Shown here: positions 7,545 to 12,866 of the stretch, piece after piece
Numbering within the stretch: position 1 is the first letter of the stretch
Layout: each line of letters opens with the position of its first letter
From: an uncultured Muribaculaceae bacterium
GTDB taxonomy: Bacteria; Bacteroidota; Bacteroidia; Bacteroidales; Muribaculaceae
Assembly (NCBI GenBank): GCA_910583775.1
Contig: CAJTYD010000023.1
Span: forward strand, 1 to 32,334
DNA: 32,334 nt
Reading direction: 5' to 3'
Notes under the pieces: model-generated
What the model saw: only the letters and a program-made list of their open reading frames with translations
Database searches by the model: none
Told to the model about the DNA's origin: nothing
Made by a program: the position numbers and the translations under genes

Positions 7545-8333
7545 ATGCAGAAAGTAAAAGCAAAAAAAAGTCTGGGTCAGCATTTTCTGACCGATGAAAA
7601 CATCGCATCAAGAATCGCCGAATCGATCTCACCCGGGGAACTGCCCGCAGGAGCTGCGGAATGGGGCCGTATTCCCATCATGGAGGTGGGCCCGGGCATG
7701 GGTATCCTCACAAGATATCTGATGGAGACAGGCCGCCCGCTGAAGGCCGTTGAGCTCGACCATGAGAGTGTGGAATTCCTCAGCCATCTCTATCCGGGGC
7801 TCGATGTCATGGAGAGAGATTTCCTGCAGATGGATCTCTCGAAGGCTTTCGACGGGCCGTTCGCCCTCATCGGCAATTATCCTTATAACATATCCTCTCA
7901 GATATTCTTCAAGGTTCTCGAATTTAAGGAGTGCGTTCCGGTGGCCGCAGGGATGCTACAGAAGGAGGTCGCCGAAAGGATCTGCAGCAAGCCGGGATCG
8001 AAGGTATACGGCATCCTTTCGGTGCTTCTGCAGGCCTGGTATGACTGCGAATACCTCTTTAACGTAGAGCCGGGGGTCTTTTCCCCGCCTCCCAAAGTGA
8101 GAAGCGGTGTGCTCAGGCTCACACGCAATTCAAGAGAGAACTTAGGCTGCGACGAGGCGATGTTCAAGACCGTCGTCAAGACTGCTTTCGGCCAACGGCG
8201 CAAACAGCTCAGGAATTCCCTTTCATCGTTGATCGGACCCGGAAGCACGCTTCTAAACGACCCTCTGCTGTCGGAACGCCCCGAACGTCTGAGCGTGGAG
8301 CAGTTCATCGACATCACCAACCGTCTCAGATAA
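7545..8333 (+). CDS. rsmA: 16S rRNA dimethyladenosine methyltransferase RsmA (KsgA)
   Basis: The enzyme dimethylates two adjacent adenosines near the 3' end of 16S rRNA late in 30S assembly, using S-adenosylmethionine. Motif I is EVGPGMGILT (47-56). The catalytic NxPY-type motif is NYPYNIS (111-117), and the N-terminus KKSLGQHFL is the family hallmark. At 262 aa it is standard. The small C-terminal helical domain includes FGQRRKQLRNSL, also typical. It is bounded by terminators on both sides and so is probably a single-gene unit, functionally related to era and der upstream. Confidence 0.96.
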   Translation: MQKVKAKKSLGQHFLTDENIASRIAESISPGELPAGAAEWGRIPIMEVGPGMGILTRYLMETGRPLKAVELDHESVEFLSHLYPGLDVMERDFLQMDLSKAFDGPFALIGNYPYNISSQIFFKVLEFKECVPVAAGMLQKEVAERICSKPGSKVYGILSVLLQAWYDCEYLFNVEPGVFSPPPKVRSGVLRLTRNSRENLGCDEAMFKTVVKTAFGQRRKQLRNSLSSLIGPGSTLLNDPLLSERPERLSVEQFIDITNRLR

Positions 8334-8355
8334 GCGGGACGCACAATACATACAA

Positions 8356-8398
8356 AAGGCTTCATCCCAAAAAAATTGTTAAAAGGGGATGAAGCCTT
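8356..8398 (+). terminator. Intrinsic terminator after rsmA
   Basis: A 13-bp perfect stem, AAGGCTTCATCCC (8356-8368) with GGGATGAAGCCTT (8386-8398), around an A-rich loop, followed by an AT-rich tract (ATTTATATATTT). Confidence 0.85.
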
Positions 8399-8403
8399 AT
8401 TTA

Positions 8404-8411
8404 TATATTTG
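8404..8411 (+). promoter_or_regulatory. Bacteroidota -7 element (TATATTTG)
   Basis: Exact TAnnTTTG match immediately after the rsmA terminator and 57 nt upstream of the HTH-S24 regulator start, a good position for that gene's promoter. Confidence 0.5.
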
Positions 8412-8468
8412 CATTTGTTGGATACATTTATTAACTTGCATGATATTTAACAAACAATGCTATAAATT

Positions 8469-9179
8469 ATGCCCGATTTAGATAACAATAACCGAAATTC
8501 AAATGAAAACGCAGGCCTGGATACTTTCAAATCGCGCCTTCTTTGGCTTTTGAGAAACAAGCGCATGAGCCAGACCGAGTTCACGCGTCATCTCGGCGTC
8601 TCGCCCACATACATAGGGGCGATGCGCAAATCGATGCCCGCCGACAGACTCCGCAAGGTGCTCGAGCTCTTTCCCGACCTCAACCGCGACTGGCTGCTCT
8701 ATGGCGAGGGAGATGCGTTCGAGTCGCCCGACAGCGAGCCTGACCTCATGAAGGAATACGTGGTGCCGATGCTGCCCGTGGAGGCCTACGCCGGAAATCT
8801 CCAGGAATGGAGCCAGGGAATGATGCTCCGCGACTGCGAGAAGGTGGTGTCGCCGGTGCCTGGAGTCGACTTCGGGATCAAGGTGACCGGAAACAGCATG
8901 GAGCCGGAGATATACGGAGGCTCCACTCTGTTTATCAAGAAGATCAACGACCGTTCCTTTATTCCCTGGGGCAACCCGATGGTGATCGATTCGGAAAACG
9001 GAGTGCTCGTGAAGGTGGTCTATCCCGTAGCCGAAAACGAAGGTGCCATCCGGCGCAGCCCTGAATTCATCGAGGCAAGGAGCTATAATCCGGATTATCC
9101 TCCCTTCCTGGTGCCGACCGAGAGCATCTATGGCCTTTACAGGATCCTCGCCAATATCCGGAGCTATTCAACCATGTGA
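8469..9179 (+). CDS. HTH (XRE-like) / S24 LexA-CI-type transcriptional regulator
   Basis: 236 aa. Residues about 19-80 are a helix-turn-helix domain (RNKRMSQTEFTRHLGVSPTYIG). Residues about 97-230 are a peptidase S24-like domain. The Ser-Lys dyad of self-cleaving repressors is visible: S143 in GNSMEP and K182 in VLVKVV. An Ala-Gly bond at 108-109 (EAYAGN) lies where LexA/CI proteins cleave themselves. It may therefore be a repressor inactivated after DNA damage or another signal, but no lexA-type operator or phage gene is visible here. Such HTH-S24 proteins are common, mostly uncharacterised chromosomal regulators in Bacteroidales. Its stop codon directly abuts that of the convergent TonB-dependent receptor gene. 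Confidence 0.88.
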   Translation: MPDLDNNNRNSNENAGLDTFKSRLLWLLRNKRMSQTEFTRHLGVSPTYIGAMRKSMPADRLRKVLELFPDLNRDWLLYGEGDAFESPDSEPDLMKEYVVPMLPVEAYAGNLQEWSQGMMLRDCEKVVSPVPGVDFGIKVTGNSMEPEIYGGSTLFIKKINDRSFIPWGNPMVIDSENGVLVKVVYPVAENEGAIRRSPEFIEARSYNPDYPPFLVPTESIYGLYRILANIRSYSTM

Positions 9180-11186
9180 TCAGAATTTAATCTCAACGCC
9201 GCCCAGGATTGTCGTGCCGGGCATCGGACATCCTTCCAGAATCTCGTAATGGCTATTCGTGATGTTGTCGAGCTTCACAAACGGCATTATGTCGCATCTG
9301 GCATGGAAGGAATACCCGGCGCGGAAATTGAGCAGAGAATAGCTCTGAGTGGTCTCTGAGCCCGTGTATAGGCTCCAGATGGTGTTTGATTCCAGAGTGA
9401 GCGACAGAGCCCCGGGCGAATAGTTCACCTCTCCGTTGAGTTTATTCTTCGGCGAGCCCAGAAGGTTGCGGCTCGTTGTGTGGAGGTAGCTGTAGTTGGC
9501 GCTTACCTGCCATTCGCGGCTGATGGCGAACGCCGCGTCGATCTCGAAGCCTTTGTTGATGAAGGATCCTGAATTCACATTGAGCGGACGGCCGTCGACA
9601 CGCGTGGTCTGGATGATGTTTTTCGCATTGATGTAATAGAGGGAGAGCCCGATATTGAGGCGCCTCTCGAAAAGCCACTGGCGCAGCTCGACGTCATAAT
9701 TCCACAAATACTCCGGCTTGAGGTCAGGATTGTGGGGCGGATAGAGATAGAGCTCCCGCAGGTTCGGAGCCCTGAAGCCCTTGCTGAAGGAGAATTTCAC
9801 CGACCCTCCGCGATAGGGCTTCAATACGAATCCGGCCTGAGGAATCCATTCGTTTCCATATTGCGATCCATGCCGCAGACGAACGCCGGCGTTTAGCGAA
9901 AGTATATCTCCCCATAACGCCTGCTGCATCATCAGATAACCGGCGATCTCATTCTCGAATTTTTTGAATTCGGAGCTCCGCTCCGACGGGTCGGCTTTCT
10001 GAGTGTTCCAGATATGGCCGCCCCAGTGGAGGAAATCGATTCCTGCCGAAAGATCGTTCCCCAGCCAGAAATTCATGGTCTGATAAAGGGTGAAGCCAAT
10101 GTTGCGGTCGGTGGAATTGAAAAGATAGTCGCGCGGCTCGCTGCCTGGGTCGTTGCCGTCGTCCACACGGTTCCTGCCCCAGTTGATGAAAGCCTGGAAA
10201 CCGCCATTCGTCTTCTCATACATATTCTTGACATATACCGAGGCGGCTCCGCGGAATAGCGATGTCCACATATTCTCCAGAGGCGACTGGACCGTGCCGG
10301 GATTGTCGGCGTGCGTCTTGGTCAGATCGACAGTCGTTCCCGCTTCCCAATGCTCCGACGGATTATACTGAAACTGGACAAGCCCGTTTGCCTCCCAGAA
10401 GGCGCTGTTGGCACGATAGCCGTTCGATCGATCTACAGACCCAGCCGCCATACCGCCGAATTTTCCTTTTTTGAAACCTGTGGAAAGATCGAATTTCTGA
10501 GTGGAATAGGACCCGAAGACAGCACGCGCCCGGCCGAACCAGCCATCCTGACGCTGACGGCGCGTTATGATATTCACCGAGCCGCCCATCGCGTTCGATC
10601 CGTAAAGCAGCGAAGACGGCCCCTTGACTACCTCCACCCTCTCCACGCCGTTGGCGACGTAGGTATCCGGAAGAGCATGCCCGAAAACTCCGGCCCACTG
10701 AGGTTGCCCGTCGATCATGAACAAGACTTTATTCCCCTGCCCGACGCCACGGATGCTGACAGCGCCCGCCGCGCCCCCCGAGACGCCATAACCGGCGAAA
10801 CCGCGCTCGGTCACGAACAGGCCCGGAACCTTACTCACAAGCACCGGAAGGATATTGCTCTCAGCCGTCTTCTCGATGGCGGCAGCTGTGACGACGTTTG
10901 TATTAAGAGGCAAAAGCGTGACATTCGTCTTCGCCGCTCCTGTCGTCACCAAATCCGGAAGCACCCTCACCGAATCCCTATCCTCAGCCTCCGCCTCGGA
11001 TACAGCCTTGGCCGCAAGTTTTGTTTCAGCTTTCGCCTCTGCCTTAGCTTCAGCTTCTGTTACAGCTTTCGCCTCTGCCTCGATTCTTGTTTCCGCATGC
11101 GATTTCTCAGAAATTGCCTTCGCCGGAAAAACAATCAAAATCGATAAAACTGCCAATATTCCAAATATTCTTCTGAATTTTTCCAT
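9180..11186 (-). CDS. TonB-dependent outer-membrane receptor with Ala/Glu-rich linker
   Basis: 668 aa. A signal peptide (1 to about 24, ending FPAKA) is followed by an unusual 45-residue linker of repeated Glu-Ala and Ala-Lys units. Then come a TonB-box-like stretch (VLPDLVTTG), a plug domain (VPGLFVTERG, VSIRGVGQ, VEVVKGPSSLLYGSNAMGGSVNIIT) and a 22-strand-type barrel ending in Phe (GGVEIKF). The size and plug resemble BtuB/FepA-like receptors rather than SusC, so the ligand is probably a metal complex, cobamide or siderophore; the sequence does not say which. No lipoprotein or substrate-binding partner is adjacent. The start codon lies inside a 16-bp tandem duplication. The linker codons resemble the REP repeat family nearby. 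The gene is convergent with, and directly abuts, the upstream S24 regulator. Confidence 0.93.
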   Translation of the reverse strand: MEKFRRIFGILAVLSILIVFPAKAISEKSHAETRIEAEAKAVTEAEAKAEAKAETKLAAKAVSEAEAEDRDSVRVLPDLVTTGAAKTNVTLLPLNTNVVTAAAIEKTAESNILPVLVSKVPGLFVTERGFAGYGVSGGAAGAVSIRGVGQGNKVLFMIDGQPQWAGVFGHALPDTYVANGVERVEVVKGPSSLLYGSNAMGGSVNIITRRQRQDGWFGRARAVFGSYSTQKFDLSTGFKKGKFGGMAAGSVDRSNGYRANSAFWEANGLVQFQYNPSEHWEAGTTVDLTKTHADNPGTVQSPLENMWTSLFRGAASVYVKNMYEKTNGGFQAFINWGRNRVDDGNDPGSEPRDYLFNSTDRNIGFTLYQTMNFWLGNDLSAGIDFLHWGGHIWNTQKADPSERSSEFKKFENEIAGYLMMQQALWGDILSLNAGVRLRHGSQYGNEWIPQAGFVLKPYRGGSVKFSFSKGFRAPNLRELYLYPPHNPDLKPEYLWNYDVELRQWLFERRLNIGLSLYYINAKNIIQTTRVDGRPLNVNSGSFINKGFEIDAAFAISREWQVSANYSYLHTTSRNLLGSPKNKLNGEVNYSPGALSLTLESNTIWSLYTGSETTQSYSLLNFRAGYSFHARCDIMPFVKLDNITNSHYEILEGCPMPGTTILGGVEIKF
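10985..11080 (-). repeat. REP-like coding repeats in the receptor linker
   Basis: On the minus strand the linker contains repeated GAGGCGAAAGCTG-type units, encoding Glu-Ala-Lys-Ala. The segment at 11024-11039 matches the extragenic repeat at 11288-11303 in 15 of 16 bases and in the same orientation. Further related cores begin near 10985 and 11062. Confidence 0.55.
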
Positions 11187-11210
11187 TTTGCAAATTTTCC
11201 ATTCTGCAAA
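11179..11210 (-). repeat. 16-bp tandem duplication over the receptor start codon
   Basis: Two adjacent 16-bp units (11179-11194 and 11195-11210) differ at one base. On the minus strand each contains TTTGCARAATGGAAAA, so the start codon and its leader are duplicated. The upstream ATG is 16 nt away and therefore out of frame with the receptor. Confidence 0.85.
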
Positions 11211-11214
11211 ATTA
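11207..11214 (-). promoter_or_regulatory. Bacteroidota -7 element (TAATTTTG) for the receptor
   Basis: Exact TAnnTTTG on the minus strand, 20 nt upstream of the receptor ATG; its 3' end lies in the duplicated leader unit. It would give a very short 5' leader. Confidence 0.4.
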
Positions 11215-11275
11215 CCGATTTCCCGGCAATTCCTTTTATATAAATCCTCGTTTCTTTTACCAATATCGCCGTTAT

Positions 11276-11304
11276 CCCCCTTTTCAATTTCAGCTTCCGC
11301 CTCA
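11276..11304 (-). repeat. REP-like 29-bp repeat, copy A
   Basis: Minus-strand reading begins TGAGGCGGAAGCTGAA and ends in AAAAGGGGG. It differs from copy B at 12609-12637 at only two of 29 positions and has the same orientation. Its TGA is also the stop codon of the RAYT gene. Confidence 0.85.
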
Positions 11305-12489
11305 GCGCTTTAGCAAAAGCCGCGAGCCGGCCGGAATAGATGAGATCGCCTGGGCGAGATCATTCATTTTGTGAAATTCCGTATAGCCTGAAGTTGATTT
11401 CCGCCCGAAATTCTCAGGCCAGGGCGCGAGAAGCAGCAAGCGCCCCTCGGCGCAGAGATCGAAATTCCTTCCCTTGGGCTTGAATCTTGCCTCGAATCCC
11501 TGGTCTGTGAGCAAAATAACGCGGCTGCCGCTATCCAGAGCCATCTTTATGATCTTCTTCTCTGCTTTATGAATCGCCGGGGAGATAGGAATCGCGCCTT
11601 TTGAAATCTCGAGCCTGCATTTTTCTTCGTAATCCCTGAATTCCTCTTCGCTCCATTTCCTATGGATCCTGACCGGAAGAAGATAAATTCCCCTCAAAAG
11701 AAAGATATTGCCGTAGGCGGCATATTCATGCCCCGCGATCTCAAGATGAAGATAGCGCTTGAAGAGATCCGGGAATTCTCTTTTTATGATCAGACGCCGG
11801 GGGTTATCCCCGACATATTTTATCGCGCGGTCAAGCTGGGTATAATTATAGATTATCCTGTCGTTAAACGGAGAGAATAGGGTCTGCAACTCTCCGCCGC
11901 GAAGGGCAATCTGATGTTTCGAGCAAGCCCCGAAAAATCCTGCCAGTTCCCTCCCCAGCTTTCTTTGAAGCCTTTCCTTGACCTGAACGACAATATGTAT
12001 ATGATCAGGCATTATGACAAAACGGATAATCTTCAGCTCGGGATGATGCAGCGGAATCTCAACGATCTCCTTTCTGATGCAGCATCCGAGATCCGAAAGC
12101 TGAGGAAGAACCATCTCATTCTTTTTCAGCTCCTCGGCGGGGAGGGAAGGGATTATGGAAAGAGGAAGAGAGCCCGGGAAAGTTGTTGCAGTGATAAGAT
12201 AGAAGCCTTTTCCGCAATAGTCATGATGAAGAGCGCGCCGCGAATCGCGATGCTTAAGTGGTTTCCCATAATTCGGATCTCCCATCGTATCCTTCCATGC
12301 CTCCCAATTTCCGCTACGGGCAGGGAAACCACATTCAGTCTCATTCGTCTTCTCTCCCGAATCTTTTTCCGGCTTCATCACCGGGCTTCCCTCAGAATTA
12401 TTGGCATAGCCTCCCTTTGAATTCATAGCCTTGTCAGAGGGGTTCCGTTCAGGATCAAAGCCTTGAGAAAAGATTCCTTTCTCTCCCAT
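11302..12489 (-). CDS. REP-associated tyrosine transposase (RAYT, Y1_Tnp/IS200-like) with extra C-terminal domain
   Basis: 395 aa in three parts. Residues 1 to about 75 are a polar, low-complexity extension. About 76-250 is a Y1_Tnp HUH domain. Its metal-binding HUH motif is H163-I-H165 in MPDHIHIVV, and the probable catalytic tyrosine is Y225 in AIKYVGDNPRR, the RAYT pattern. About 255-395 is an additional domain with SPAIHKAEKKII, a Gly/Ser turn (DSGSRVILLTDQG) and GRLLLLAPW. This alternation resembles a DprA/SLOG-type Rossmannoid fold; I infer that by pattern only. RAYTs nick and rejoin single-stranded REP DNA. REP-like repeats overlap its stop and lie upstream. The start codon lies at the edge of a 20-bp tandem repeat. 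A later start near M69 would drop the N-terminal tail. Confidence 0.85.
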   Translation of the reverse strand: MGEKGIFSQGFDPERNPSDKAMNSKGGYANNSEGSPVMKPEKDSGEKTNETECGFPARSGNWEAWKDTMGDPNYGKPLKHRDSRRALHHDYCGKGFYLITATTFPGSLPLSIIPSLPAEELKKNEMVLPQLSDLGCCIRKEIVEIPLHHPELKIIRFVIMPDHIHIVVQVKERLQRKLGRELAGFFGACSKHQIALRGGELQTLFSPFNDRIIYNYTQLDRAIKYVGDNPRRLIIKREFPDLFKRYLHLEIAGHEYAAYGNIFLLRGIYLLPVRIHRKWSEEEFRDYEEKCRLEISKGAIPISPAIHKAEKKIIKMALDSGSRVILLTDQGFEARFKPKGRNFDLCAEGRLLLLAPWPENFGRKSTSGYTEFHKMNDLAQAISSIPAGSRLLLKR

Positions 12490-12527
12490 ATTATTCAGAT
12501 TTATCTAATATTATTCAGATTTATCTA
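12488..12527 (-). repeat. 20-bp tandem direct repeat at the RAYT start
   Basis: Two perfect adjacent 20-bp copies (12488-12507 and 12508-12527) cover the end of the RAYT start codon and the whole proximal leader. Each unit includes an AGAT..ATCT dyad, so they could be paired operator sites, or a simple slippage duplication. Confidence 0.9.
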
Positions 12528-12608
12528 ATCCAAGTTTTTCCGGGTTGAAAAATTACTTAAGATTCGGGCAGATACAGAAGCCCGATCCGGTTTAATTTCA
12601 GCTACAAG

Positions 12609-12637
12609 CCCCCTTTTCAAATTCGGCTTCCGCCTCA
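12609..12637 (-). repeat. REP-like 29-bp repeat, copy B
   Basis: Minus-strand reading begins TGAGGCGGAAGCCGAA and ends in AAAAGGGGG. It is 120 nt upstream of the RAYT start and in direct orientation with copy A. A partial related fragment (AATTTCAGCT) precedes it at about 12594-12603. Confidence 0.85.
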
Positions 12638-12677
12638 TCACCGAAAAAAAGCTCAAGGACTTCCCCCAGCTTTCTCG

Positions 12678-12738
12678 CCTCCCCTTCTCCTCCCCCCTTT
12701 CTTTCCCTCTTTCTCTCCCTCTTTCTCTCCCTCTTTTC
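12678..12738. repeat. 61-nt uninterrupted pyrimidine tract with 12-bp tandem units
   Basis: Every plus-strand base from 12678 to 12738 is C or T. Within it, CCCTCTTTCTCT repeats at 12705-12716 and 12717-12728, with a partial third copy to 12737. It lies in the gap between comM and the RAYT gene, and on the minus strand it would be a G/A-rich leader. Homopurine-homopyrimidine tracts with mirror symmetry can form triplex DNA. Confidence 0.9.
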
Positions 12739-12755
12739 ATTCCCAAAGGGAATGA
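12737..12755. repeat. Short perfect hairpin TCATTCCC-aaa-GGGAATGA
   Basis: An 8-bp perfect stem with a 3-nt loop at the end of the pyrimidine tract. On the minus strand it precedes the G/A-rich tract, so it has no terminator T run; on the plus strand it is followed by a T/C-rich stretch. Confidence 0.6.
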
Positions 12756-12772
12756 GTCTCTCTTTTACTGTG

Positions 12773-12866
12773 TTGAGGCGGAAGCCGAAATGAGAGCCTT
12801 GAGGCGGCAGCCGAAATGAGAGCCCTGAGGCGGCAGCCGAAATGAGAGCCTTGAGGCGGCAGCCGA
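12773..12866 (+). repeat. Tandem REP array, 26-bp units, downstream of comM
   Basis: Three 26-bp units (12773-12798, 12799-12824, 12825-12850) and a 16-bp partial fourth (12851-12866), each with the core TGAGGCGGMAGCCGA. Units 2 and 3 differ at one base. The array ends exactly at the comM stop codon. The core is shared with copies A and B but in the opposite orientation, so B and the array are arranged head to head. Each unit can form a small GGC-GGMA-GCC hairpin. Confidence 0.92.

Larger units (their letters stand above)
11276..12637 (-). mobile_element. RAYT gene cassette bracketed by 29-bp direct repeats
   Basis: The RAYT coding region lies between copies A and B of a 29-bp direct repeat, about 1.36 kb end to end. 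The repeats are the probable substrates or relics of the transposase. Whether the cassette ever moves as a unit is unknown; RAYTs are usually immobile single-copy genes acting on small REP sequences. Confidence 0.55.

Noticed and set aside
8469..9179. Prophage CI repressor marking a prophage
   Set aside because: No phage structural, integrase or lysis genes in the flanks; housekeeping genes on both sides.
11187..11301. Cobalamin riboswitch upstream of the TonB-dependent receptor
   Set aside because: The 115-nt gap is too short and AT-rich for a B12 riboswitch; no conserved B12-box-like segment was seen.
12525..12746. Small minus-strand open frame rich in Arg/Glu/Gly/Lys
   Set aside because: It is just a translation of the purine-rich tract and runs through REP copy B; no credible protein.
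12773..12866. CRISPR array
   Set aside because: The 26-bp units are directly adjacent with no unique spacers, and no cas genes are present.
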